Shown here: in pieces, positions 1 through 5,566 of the stretch
Layout of the letters: the number at the start of each line of letters is the position of its first letter
How positions within the stretch are numbered: position 1 is the stretch's first letter
Assembly (NCBI GenBank): GCA_964567475.1
Contig: CAZMMV010000089.1
Coordinates: forward strand, 1-5,566
Origin: CAZMMV01 sp964567475
GTDB taxonomy: Bacteria > Bacillota > Clostridia > Tissierellales > Tissierellaceae
Reading direction: 5' to 3'
DNA: 5,566 nt
The notes under the pieces: model-generated
The model's input: only the letters and a program-made list of their open reading frames with translations
Databases searched by the model: none
Told to the model about the DNA's origin: nothing
Translations under genes and position numbers: made by a program

Positions 1-188
1 TAGAAGAACTTTATAAATATTATTTTAAAAATATAAAAAAATTACCAATTGAACATTTATCTATATATAAAAATTTAGAATGTGATATAGAGGATATTAT
101 TTGTGATTATATTGCAGGAACAACAGATAGATATATAATTAACCTATTCAATAATATATTTGTTCCAAAACCTTGGAAAAAATATTAA
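1..188 (+). CDS. dgt: dGTP triphosphohydrolase-like protein, C-terminal end (partial, 5' end outside window)
   Basis: Only the last 61 complete codons are visible, from position 3 to the TAA at 186-188; bases 1-2 finish a codon that starts before the window. The tail contains DYIAGTTDRYIINLF followed by a VPKPW ending. This matches the C-terminal signature (DYIAGMTDRYA... then PxxW) of deoxyguanosinetriphosphate triphosphohydrolase-like HD-domain proteins. Family members hydrolyse dGTP or other dNTPs to the nucleoside and triphosphate in the cytoplasm, which affects dNTP pools. The metal-binding HD residues lie in the missing N-terminal part, so activity cannot be judged. In many Clostridia a dgt-like gene sits directly before dnaG, as here. 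No terminator hairpin follows, so read-through into dnaG is plausible. The substrate is uncertain within this family. Confidence 0.85.
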   Translation, partial: EELYKYYFKNIKKLPIEHLSIYKNLECDIEDIICDYIAGTTDRYIINLFNNIFVPKPWKKY

Positions 189-195
189 AGAAAAA

Positions 196-224
196 GAAGG
201 ATTTTATATATTTATGTCGAATAT
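196..224 (+). promoter_or_regulatory. Sigma-H (Spo0H)-type promoter upstream of dnaG
   Basis: The -35 element GAAGGATTT (196-204) and the -10 element GTCGAATAT (216-224) match the published sigma-H consensus RnAGGAwWW / RnnGAATww at every specified position. The spacer is 11 nt (205-215), within the usual 11-12 nt. Transcription would start near 230-232, leaving a leader of about 35 nt before the dnaG ATG at 267. B. subtilis transcribes sigA partly from a sigma-H promoter in the same operon, so the assignment makes biological sense. The promoter is inferred from sequence alone. A clear sigma-A promoter was not found in this gap. Confidence 0.72.
215..221 (+). promoter_or_regulatory. Spo0A-box-like heptamer (TGTCGAA) overlapping the sigma-H -10
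   Basis: TGTCGAA is an exact match to the core Spo0A binding box. It shares the CGAA bases with the -10 of the sigma-H promoter, so bound Spo0A would most simply block the polymerase. The sigma-H -10 consensus itself favours GAAT, so part of the match comes for free and the heptamer may have no role of its own. Confidence 0.3.
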
Positions 225-256
225 ATAGTATGAGTTAAATTTTTGGTTGAATATTT

Positions 257-262
257 AGGTGA
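257..262 (+). promoter_or_regulatory. Ribosome binding site deciding the dnaG start
   Basis: AGGTGA pairs with the 3' tail of 16S rRNA in the extended register (AGGAGGTGAT) and lies 4 nt before the ATG at 267. That is equivalent to a normal 7-8 nt spacing for a GGAGG core. The in-frame TTG at 243 has no comparable site and would lie only about a dozen bases after the predicted transcription start. This supports 267 as the start. Confidence 0.65.
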
Positions 263-266
263 TAAA

Positions 267-2108
267 ATGAAAGGTTATATAAATGAAGAGGATATTGAAA
301 AGGTAAGAGAGACTGCAGATATAGTTAATATTATTTCAGATTATTTACCGCTAAAAAGAGCTGGTGCTAATTATGTAGGACTTTGTCCTTTTCATAATGA
401 AAAAACCCCCTCTTTTACTGTATCCGATACTAAACAATTCTTTCATTGTTTTGGATGTGGAGAAGGTGGAGATGTTGTAACCTTTATTATGAAAAAGGAA
501 AATTTAGATTTTCCAGAAGCTATAAAGTTTTTAGCAGATAAATTAGGTATAAGTATTGAAGAACAGTTGCCAAAAGACAAAAAGGTATATGATGAAAAGA
601 TTAAGTATTATGAAATAAATAGAGAAGCAGCAAGGTTTTTTCATTCTAATTTAAGTAAGGATAAAAATGCTTTGAAATATTTACATATGAGAAATATTTC
701 GAATAAGGTCATAAGACAATTTGGATTAGGATATTCATTAGATAGCTGGGAATCTTTACATAGCTATTTAAAGTCAAAAGGATATGAGGATGAAGAAGTA
801 GAAAAAGTAGGCTTGATAGCAAAAAGATCTAATAATAATGGATATTATGATAAATTTAGAAAGAGAATAATGTTTCCTATAATAGATGTAAAGGGAAGGG
901 TCATAGGATTTGGCGGTAGGGTAATAGATGATAGTATGCCAAAATATTTAAATACTCAAGAGACAATGATATTTAATAAGGGAAATAATCTTTATGGATT
1001 AAACCTATTAAATAAGTTTTCAGATAAAAAAAGAATTTTATTAGTAGAAGGATATATGGATGTTATTTCTTTATTTAGTAATGGAATAAATTATTCGGTG
1101 GCAAGTCTTGGTACTGCTTTTACTGAACGACAAGGTAAATTGTTAAAAAGGTATGGAAAAGAAGTATATATTTGCTATGATTCAGATAATGCAGGTATAA
1201 AAGCTACAGACAAGGCAGTTAATATATTATTTAAAGAAGATATTACTCCAAAGATAGTAGTTCTGGGAGATTATAAAGATCCAGATGACTTTATAAAGGC
1301 AGAAGGATTAAAAAAATTTGAAAATAAATTAAAAGAAGCATATAATTATATAGATTATAAAATATATATAAATAAATTAAAATATAATCTAGATAAGCCA
1401 GAGGATAAAATTAAATTTACAATTGAAATATCAAAAACAATAAAAAATTTAAAAAACCCTATTGAAAAAGATGTATATATTGATAAAATATCTAAAGATA
1501 TGGATATTTCTAAAGATGCAATAGAAAAAGAAGTTTTCGGTAATAATAAAAGAAATAAATCTATTAATACTAATCAAGGAATATACATGTCGAATCAAAG
1601 TTATAAAAAAAGTTCGATTTCTCCAATGAAAGCAATATTACCTTCTGGAAACCTTATTGCAGAAATAGATTTAATAAACTTAATACTATTTGATAAAGAG
1701 TTTTTCGAAATTATATCTAAGAATTTGTTACTTGACGATCTTCAGAATTATGAATGCAAAAAGATTTTTATGCTAGCTCAGGAATTATATGAGGAAAATG
1801 AAAATATAAATCAAGAAATCATTTATAAACAACTTAAGGACGATTCAAATATTAATATGAAATTATTAGATAAAATATTTAATAGAAAAACAAAGTTTTT
1901 ACCAGAAAATGTTGAAAAGATAATAAAAGACTTAGTTGATAAGGTGAAATTAAATAAGTTAGAATCTAAAAGAGATAGTATTAAAGATGAAATTAAAAGG
2001 TTAGAAGATAAAGATGAGAAAGATTCTGATGAAAAAGATATATTTTTAAAGCTGTGTATGGAATTAAATGATTTAAATAAGGAATTAAACCTCATTAAAA
2101 ATGAGTAA
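267..2108 (+). CDS. dnaG: DNA primase DnaG
   Basis: DnaG makes the short RNA primers for lagging-strand and origin-proximal DNA synthesis and acts at the fork with the replicative DnaB-type helicase. The protein is 613 aa, normal for the family. The N-terminal CHC2 zinc finger has C40, H43, C61 and C64. The catalytic core follows, with the basic segment FRKRIMFPI (197-205). The TOPRIM fold holds the expected acidic residues: E261 in VEGYMD, D305 and D307 in YDSDNAG, and D338 in DPDDF. Residues 425-462 form a polar, poorly conserved linker. From about 463 to the end is a helical region with the position and character of the helicase-binding domain, closing in a highly charged lysine/glutamate-rich tail. 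The ATG at 267 is preferred over the in-frame TTG at 243 because of the AGGTGA site and the family-typical start MKGYINEEDIEKVR. It is followed after 14 nt by rpoD. No key residue is missing. Confidence 0.97.
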   Translation: MKGYINEEDIEKVRETADIVNIISDYLPLKRAGANYVGLCPFHNEKTPSFTVSDTKQFFHCFGCGEGGDVVTFIMKKENLDFPEAIKFLADKLGISIEEQLPKDKKVYDEKIKYYEINREAARFFHSNLSKDKNALKYLHMRNISNKVIRQFGLGYSLDSWESLHSYLKSKGYEDEEVEKVGLIAKRSNNNGYYDKFRKRIMFPIIDVKGRVIGFGGRVIDDSMPKYLNTQETMIFNKGNNLYGLNLLNKFSDKKRILLVEGYMDVISLFSNGINYSVASLGTAFTERQGKLLKRYGKEVYICYDSDNAGIKATDKAVNILFKEDITPKIVVLGDYKDPDDFIKAEGLKKFENKLKEAYNYIDYKIYINKLKYNLDKPEDKIKFTIEISKTIKNLKNPIEKDVYIDKISKDMDISKDAIEKEVFGNNKRNKSINTNQGIYMSNQSYKKSSISPMKAILPSGNLIAEIDLINLILFDKEFFEIISKNLLLDDLQNYECKKIFMLAQELYEENENINQEIIYKQLKDDSNINMKLLDKIFNRKTKFLPENVEKIIKDLVDKVKLNKLESKRDSIKDEIKRLEDKDEKDSDEKDIFLKLCMELNDLNKELNLIKNE

Positions 2109-2115
2109 GGGAGGG
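2109..2115 (+). promoter_or_regulatory. Ribosome binding site deciding the TTG start of rpoD
   Basis: GGGAGGG starts immediately after the dnaG stop codon and lies 7 nt before the TTG at 2123. No ATG occurs in this frame until codon 100, which is inside conserved region 1.2. The site therefore fixes a TTG start and suggests coupling to dnaG translation. Confidence 0.85.
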
Positions 2116-2122
2116 AATTAAG

Positions 2123-3226
2123 TTGGTTCAAGCTAAGAATGAAAAGGATCAAAAAACCATATTAAAAGAAATCAATAAATTAATAGATAAAGGTAAAAAA
2201 GAAGGATTTATAACATATAAAGAAGTAACGAATAGTTTGGAAAAGATACAACTTACTACAGAAGAAATAGAAGATATATATGAAAAATTTGAAGATTTAG
2301 AGATTGAAATTATAGGAGATAAAGATGAAGCCCTATTATTTGAAAATGATAAGGAAGAAAAAGAGGTAAAAGAAGATTTATCTGTACCTAAAGGAATAAA
2401 TGTGGATGATCCAGTTAGAATGTATTTAAAAGAAATAGGAAAAATAGATTTGTTGACTGGAGAAGAAGAGGTAGAATTAGCTAAAAGAATGGGCGCAGGA
2501 GATGAAGAAGCTAAAAAACACTTAGCAGAGGCTAATCTTAGGCTTGTAGTAAGTATAGCTAAGAGGTATGTAGGTAGAGGTATGCTGTTTTTGGACTTAA
2601 TTCAAGAAGGAAATCTAGGGCTTATGAAAGCAGTTGAGAAATTTGATTATGAAAAGGGTTTTAAATTTTCTACTTATGCTACATGGTGGATAAGACAAGC
2701 AATAACAAGAGCTATAGCAGATCAGGCAAGAACAATAAGAGTGCCTGTTCATATGGTAGAAACTATTAATAAATTAGTAAGAGTTCAAAGACAATTAGTT
2801 CAGGAGTTAGGAAGAGATCCTACACCAGAAGAAATTGGAGAAGAACTAGACATGGAAGTGGAAAGAGTTAGAGAAATAATGAAGATAGCACAAGAACCTG
2901 TATCTCTTGAAACACCTATAGGAGAAGAAGAGGATAGTCATCTTGGAGATTTTATACCAGATGAAGAAGTATTAGCTCCAGCAGATGCAGCTACCTTTAC
3001 TATGCTTAGAGAACAATTAATAGACGTATTAGGTAGTTTGACAGATAGAGAACAAAAGGTACTAAGGCTTAGATTTGGATTAGATGATGGTAGAGCTAGA
3101 ACATTAGAAGAAGTTGGAAAGGAATTTAATGTAACTAGGGAGAGAATTAGACAAATTGAGGCTAAAGCCCTGAGAAAATTACGTCATCCAAGCAGAAGTA
3201 AGAAGTTAAAAGATTTTCTTGAATAA
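2123..3226 (+). CDS. rpoD: Primary (vegetative) RNA polymerase sigma factor RpoD/SigA
   Basis: This is the housekeeping sigma-70 subunit that directs RNA polymerase core to most promoters. It has 367 aa, the usual length for Firmicutes SigA. Visible parts in order are: region 1.1, charged and helical (about 6-72); region 1.2 (DPVRMYLKEIG, 96-106); region 2 (about 130-208), including FSTYATWWIRQAITRA; region 3 (about 210-285), with GRDPTPEEIGEEL and a finger-like loop around 260-282; and region 4 (about 295-365), with the helix-turn-helix at 327-353. Q192 and T195 align with the E. coli residues that read the -10 element, and R339, E340 and R343 with those that read the -35. It should therefore recognise TTGACA/TATAAT-type promoters. 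Translation starts at TTG 2123 behind a strong GGGAGGG site, 14 nt after dnaG, so the two genes are probably co-transcribed and co-translated. A terminator overlaps its stop. Confidence 0.98.
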   Translation: MVQAKNEKDQKTILKEINKLIDKGKKEGFITYKEVTNSLEKIQLTTEEIEDIYEKFEDLEIEIIGDKDEALLFENDKEEKEVKEDLSVPKGINVDDPVRMYLKEIGKIDLLTGEEEVELAKRMGAGDEEAKKHLAEANLRLVVSIAKRYVGRGMLFLDLIQEGNLGLMKAVEKFDYEKGFKFSTYATWWIRQAITRAIADQARTIRVPVHMVETINKLVRVQRQLVQELGRDPTPEEIGEELDMEVERVREIMKIAQEPVSLETPIGEEEDSHLGDFIPDEEVLAPADAATFTMLREQLIDVLGSLTDREQKVLRLRFGLDDGRARTLEEVGKEFNVTRERIRQIEAKALRKLRHPSRSKKLKDFLE

Positions 3227-3262
3227 TTAAGATTCGCTATGCGGGTCTTAATTATAATTTTT
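3223..3262 (+). terminator. Rho-independent terminator at the end of rpoD
   Basis: A 15-bp stem pairs 3223-3237 with 3241-3255, including two T-G wobbles (3233/3245 and 3234/3244). The loop is the 3-nt TAT at 3238-3240. Five Ts follow at 3258-3262 after two As. The left arm begins inside the last rpoD codons and includes the TAA stop at 3224-3226, so a ribosome finishing rpoD could interfere with folding. The stem is AT-rich with only a few G-C pairs near the loop, so termination may be partial, allowing read-through to trmK. The T-tract points to the + strand only. Confidence 0.8.
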
Positions 3263-3264
3263 GG

Positions 3265-3270
3265 AAAGGA
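3265..3270 (+). promoter_or_regulatory. Ribosome binding site deciding the trmK start
   Basis: AAAGGA (followed by AG) lies just after the terminator T-tract. It is 11 nt before the ATG at 3282 and 8 nt before an in-frame TTG at 3279 that directly abuts the ATG. Starts farther upstream in this frame would include the ribosome binding site and terminator sequence, so they are unlikely. Confidence 0.6.
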
Positions 3271-3281
3271 AGTATAAATTG

Positions 3282-3977
3282 ATGAACTTATCGAAACGTC
3301 TATCTGCAATAAAGGATATGATAGCTCAAAACTCCATAGTAGCTGATATAGGAACAGATCATGGTTACATACCGGTATTTTTAATAGAAAATGAAATATC
3401 GAAAAAAGTAATAGCTGCAGATATAAGTAAAGGTTCTTTAGAAAAGACAATAAAACTGGTTAGATCTTTAGACTTGAATCATAGTATAGAAACTAGATTG
3501 GGTGATGGACTAGATGTTATAAAACCTTATGAAGTAGATACTTTAATAGTAGCTGGAATGGGAGGCATATTAATCAGAGATATTTTAGAAAAAAACAAGG
3601 ATATAACTGAGTCCATTAATAATTTTGTATTTCAGCCTATGATAGGTGTCAAGGAATTAAGAAAATATTTAATTCATAATAATTTTGAAATAGTAGATGA
3701 AGATTTAGTTTTTGAAGAAGAAAAGTATTATGAAATAATTTCTGCTAAAAGAGGAAAATCATGTATAAGTAAAGAAATTCATTATGAAATAAGTGAATTG
3801 CTTTTAGAAAAAAGACACCCCTTATTAGGAGATTTTATTAAATATAAGATAAATAAGGTGGAAAGTATTATAAATGAAATAAGGTTGGTAGAAACAGAAA
3901 AATCCAAGGAAAAATATATAGAGTTAGAAAATTTGTTAAAAGATTATAAAGAGGTGCTAGTAAAAGTTGAAGGCTAA
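3282..3977 (+). CDS. trmK: tRNA (adenine(22)-N1)-methyltransferase TrmK
   Basis: TrmK uses S-adenosylmethionine to methylate N1 of adenine 22 in the D-arm region of certain tRNAs in Gram-positive bacteria. The protein is 231 aa, close to B. subtilis TrmK (formerly YqfN). It opens with MNLSKRL and the motif I signature VADIGTDHGYIP (20-31). D47 is placed as the acidic residue that binds the SAM ribose, GDGLD (74-78) follows, and VAGMGG (90-95) is the family's motif IV. The C-terminal part from about 165 is helical and charged, consistent with the coiled-coil domain proposed to contact tRNA. The ATG at 3282 is chosen because the conserved N-terminus begins there; TTG 3279 would add one residue. 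The rpoD-trmK-nif3 order is the same as in B. subtilis apart from cccA. The gene overlaps the next one by 11 nt. Upstream it has only the terminator, so it probably depends on read-through or a weak local promoter. Confidence 0.93.
   Translation: MNLSKRLSAIKDMIAQNSIVADIGTDHGYIPVFLIENEISKKVIAADISKGSLEKTIKLVRSLDLNHSIETRLGDGLDVIKPYEVDTLIVAGMGGILIRDILEKNKDITESINNFVFQPMIGVKELRKYLIHNNFEIVDEDLVFEEEKYYEIISAKRGKSCISKEIHYEISELLLEKRHPLLGDFIKYKINKVESIINEIRLVETEKSKEKYIELENLLKDYKEVLVKVEG
3951..3956 (+). promoter_or_regulatory. Ribosome binding site deciding the TTG start of the Nif3-family gene
   Basis: GAGGTG lies inside the last codons of trmK, 10 nt before the TTG at 3967. The first in-frame ATG is 27 nt further on at codon 10 and would remove the conserved N-terminal helix, so the TTG start is preferred. 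Confidence 0.7.
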
Positions 3978-4749
3978 AAAAATTATAGAGACAATGAATA
4001 ACTGGGCAAAGCCTAGTCTAATAGATACATGGGATAATACAGGTTTTCAAATAGGTAATGAAGATAAGAAAGTAAATAAAATCTTAATTTCATTAGATTT
4101 GGATAATAATGTATTAGAAAAAGCTATTAAAGAAAAATATGACATGATAATTAATCATCATCCTATAATATTTAAAGCAATAAAAAGCATAACTACTAAT
4201 AATTATAAAGAAAAACTACTATATGATTTAATAAGAAATGATATAGTAGTTTATAATGCTCATACAAATTTAGATCAAGCGAAAAATGGAGTAAGTCACC
4301 AATTAGCAAAATGTGTAGGAATTAGAGAAAGTGAAGTTTTACACTATACTGATGAAAATACAAAATACGGATATGGACAGGTAGGGAATATAAGAGAAAT
4401 AGATTTAATTGATTATATAGATGATATTAAAACAGGCTTAAATGTTGAAGATTTAATAGTATATGGAGATTTAAAAAGAAATATAAGTAGAGTAGCTGTA
4501 TGTGGAGGCGCAGGGTCCGATTTTATATATGATGCATATAAATCAGGAGCAGATGTATATATAACTGGAGATGTAAAGTATCATGAGGCTCAATTAGCCT
4601 TAGAATATGGATTAACCATTATCGATGCAGGACATTATCATACAGAGAAAATTATATTACCAGTGATACAAAAGCATATAAAAGAAAATTTAGGTGATTT
4701 ATCTGTAGATATTTGGGATAAATCTAGCCCTACTTACCATATATACTGA
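3967..4749 (+). CDS. Nif3-family dinuclear metal-binding protein (YqfO/YbgI type)
   Basis: This is a member of the universally distributed Nif3 family, often labelled 'GTP cyclohydrolase 1 type 2 homolog', although the physiological reaction is not settled. At 260 aa it is the short form, like E. coli YbgI. It lacks the PII/CutA-like insert that makes B. subtilis YqfO about 370 aa. The N-terminal signature is WDNTGFQIG (22-30). The metal ligands known from YbgI are all present: H64 and H65 in NHHPIIF, D103 in AHTNLD (with H99 nearby), and H223 and E227 in HYHTE. A glycine-rich VAVCGGAGSDF segment marks the second half. Translation starts at TTG inside trmK, overlapping it by 11 nt in another frame, which suggests translational coupling. 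The next gene follows after 15 nt. Family membership is very secure; function is not. Confidence 0.95.
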   Translation: MKAKKIIETMNNWAKPSLIDTWDNTGFQIGNEDKKVNKILISLDLDNNVLEKAIKEKYDMIINHHPIIFKAIKSITTNNYKEKLLYDLIRNDIVVYNAHTNLDQAKNGVSHQLAKCVGIRESEVLHYTDENTKYGYGQVGNIREIDLIDYIDDIKTGLNVEDLIVYGDLKRNISRVAVCGGAGSDFIYDAYKSGADVYITGDVKYHEAQLALEYGLTIIDAGHYHTEKIILPVIQKHIKENLGDLSVDIWDKSSPTYHIY

Positions 4750-4764
4750 AGAGGGAGTGAAAAG

Positions 4765-5478
4765 ATGAAGGAACTAGATTTACTATGTAAATTAGAGAAA
4801 CATCACAATTCACTTGACATTTATAATAATAAATTAAAAAAATTAAAAGAAAATATATTTGTTGATGAAATGGGAAAAGCAATAGTAGATAAGGGAAAAA
4901 AGTTAGAGAAAGCAATACAAGTTGATGAAGATATTAAATTAGAATTAAGAAAAGTAGAACATGAATTAAAAGAATATAATTATAAGATTGAAGAAGTAAA
5001 TAATAAATTATATAGTGGAGATACTAAGGATATTAAACAATTAGAAAAATGGAGTATTGAAAAACAAAATATAAAAGAAACCGTAAATTCAATAGAAACT
5101 AAGGCTTTAGAACTTATGGAACAATTGGAAAAATTAGAGAAAGAAATAAAAACAATAGAAAATTTTTTACAAGAAACAGAGATAAAACAAAAAGAAAAAT
5201 CATTAGAATCTAAAGAAATAGAAAAGGATTTAAATAATAATGTAAAAATAGAATATAAAAAAATTAAGGATATAGAAAAGATAACAGATGAAGAACTTTT
5301 AAATAAATATGATTTAATTAAAAAAAATAAAAAGACAGCAGTAGCTGAAGTTAAGGATGGTATCTGTACTGGATGTAATATTGGGGTGTCAACTTTTATA
5401 TTAGAGGAAATTAGAAAAGGTGAAAAAATCATATATTGTGAACTTTGTGGAAGAATATTATTTGAAAACAAGAAATAA
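4765..5478 (+). CDS. Coiled-coil protein with C-terminal C4 zinc ribbon (DUF164/CT398-like)
   Basis: This 237-aa cytoplasmic protein has no signal peptide or membrane segment. Residues 1 to about 190 are almost entirely charged, Lys/Glu-rich helix with spaced hydrophobics, as expected for a long antiparallel coiled-coil hairpin. The C-terminal ribbon has C201-x2-C204 and C225-x2-C228, with 20 residues between the pairs, and the ending CELCGRILF. This matches the C4 zinc-ribbon domain family that includes Chlamydia CT398. The function is unknown; a nucleic-acid or protein scaffold role is a guess from the architecture. The ATG at 4765 sits 7 nt after GGGAG (4753-4757) and 15 nt after the Nif3-family stop, so it belongs to the trmK-nif3 transcript. 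It lies directly upstream of rnpB, and no terminator hairpin follows, so transcription may run into rnpB. Confidence 0.9.
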   Translation: MKELDLLCKLEKHHNSLDIYNNKLKKLKENIFVDEMGKAIVDKGKKLEKAIQVDEDIKLELRKVEHELKEYNYKIEEVNNKLYSGDTKDIKQLEKWSIEKQNIKETVNSIETKALELMEQLEKLEKEIKTIENFLQETEIKQKEKSLESKEIEKDLNNNVKIEYKKIKDIEKITDEELLNKYDLIKKNKKTAVAEVKDGICTGCNIGVSTFILEEIRKGEKIIYCELCGRILFENKK

Positions 5479-5483
5479 AACCT

Positions 5484-5512
5484 TTGCAAAAAGTGTAGAT
5501 TTATGTTATATT
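5484..5512 (+). promoter_or_regulatory. Sigma-A promoter of rnpB with extended -10
   Basis: The -35 TTGCAA (5484-5489, 4 of 6 to consensus) and the -10 TATATT (5507-5512, 5 of 6) are separated by exactly 17 nt. A TGT immediately before the -10 (5504-5506) gives an extended -10 motif. The predicted start near 5519 is just where the RNase P RNA begins. A strong stand-alone promoter is expected for this abundant stable RNA. Confidence 0.75.
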
Positions 5513-5518
5513 TAAACT

Positions 5519-5566
5519 ATATCATGAGTAAGTTGAGTGGTCGCGTGCGTAAGCATGAGGAAAGTC
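5519..5566 (+). ncRNA. rnpB: RNase P RNA (M1-type ribozyme), 5' end only, cut by window edge
   Basis: This is the catalytic RNA that, with the RnpA protein, removes the 5' leader of pre-tRNAs. The visible part ends in the universal conserved segment GAGGAAAGTC (5557-5566), the 5' side of the P4 core. Just before it is a short P3 hairpin: 5544-5548 pairs with 5553-5557 (five pairs, one G-T wobble) around a GTAA GNRA tetraloop (5549-5552). The preceding TGGTCGC corresponds to the P2/J2-3 region (GTCGC in E. coli). The exact mature 5' end lies somewhere between 5519 and 5526. The rest, including the 3' half of P1 and the features that separate class A from class B, is outside the window, so the class is not assigned. 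Confidence 0.9.

Noticed and set aside
224..229. TATAGT as a sigma-A -10 for dnaG
   Set aside because: It matches 5 of 6, but no -35 lies 16-18 nt upstream and there is no TG extension; AT-rich gaps give such hexamers by chance.
243..266. TTG at 243 as an alternative dnaG start adding eight residues
   Set aside because: It has no ribosome binding site, lies very close to the predicted transcription start, and homologues begin at the MKGYI equivalent.
1823..2152. Antisense open frame across the 3' end of dnaG, rich in Phe/Ser/Leu
   Set aside because: It mirrors the AAA/GAA-rich coding strand of dnaG, has no ribosome binding site or family resemblance, and such frames arise automatically opposite Lys/Glu-rich genes.
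3038..3065. Perfect TTGACA hexamer near the end of rpoD as a promoter for trmK
   Set aside because: At 16-18 nt spacing the best -10 (TACTAA) matches only 3 of 6; the hexamer is explained by the conserved SLTDRE codons and would lie before the terminator.
3184..3450. Antisense open frame across the rpoD-trmK junction
   Set aside because: It covers the terminator and the trmK N-terminus, shows no recognisable protein and is explained by the opposite strand.
4814..4827. TTGACA followed by TATAAT inside the zinc-ribbon gene
   Set aside because: The two hexamers are only 2 nt apart, and no -10 sits at 16-18 nt, so they cannot form a promoter.
4980..5489. Antisense open frame of about 170 codons opposite the zinc-ribbon gene, with apparently hydrophobic segments
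   Set aside because: The Phe/Ile/Ser-rich composition is the reverse complement of the Lys/Glu coiled coil. It is not a membrane protein, and it would run through the rnpB promoter region.
5479..5518. Terminator for the zinc-ribbon gene before rnpB
   Set aside because: No stem longer than a few base pairs followed by a T-run can be drawn; the gap is accounted for by the rnpB promoter.

Overview
The window looks like chromosomal housekeeping DNA from a strongly AT-rich, low-GC Gram-positive anaerobe of the Clostridia/Tissierellia type. The evidence is the AT-saturated third codon positions with AGA as the main Arg codon, GGAGG-type ribosome binding sites, TTG start codons, and the gene order dnaG-rpoD-trmK-nif3, which is the Firmicutes version of the macromolecular synthesis operon. 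A sigma-H-type promoter in front of dnaG suggests a spore former or a relative of one. The species cannot be named from this sequence alone.

Layout, all on the + strand: (1) 1-188, the last 61 codons of a dGTP triphosphohydrolase-like HD protein. (2) 189-266, a short intergenic region with an exact sigma-H consensus promoter whose -10 overlaps a Spo0A-box heptamer. (3) 267-2108 dnaG (primase) and 2123-3226 rpoD (primary sigma factor), 14 nt apart. (4) 3223-3262, a hairpin plus T-tract terminator that begins inside the rpoD stop region. (5) 3282-3977 trmK (tRNA m1A22 methyltransferase), 3967-4749 a Nif3-family protein overlapping trmK by 11 nt, and 4765-5478 a coiled-coil C4 zinc-ribbon protein, forming a tight second cluster. 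(6) 5484-5512, an extended -10 promoter, followed by the 5' end of the RNase P RNA gene rnpB, cut by the window edge. No stretch longer than 300 bases lacks a gene.

The genes fit together as core information processing: nucleotide pool control (dgt-like), replication priming (DnaG), transcription initiation (RpoD), tRNA modification (TrmK) and tRNA 5' maturation (RNase P). Two proteins are conserved but have no settled function (Nif3 family and the zinc-ribbon protein). The main regulatory points are the sigma-H promoter at the head of dnaG-rpoD and the terminator that partly separates rpoD from trmK.

I found no mobile element, CRISPR array, defence system, riboswitch or broken gene. I do not think the window holds an undescribed system. 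The findings below are modest and mostly regulatory.
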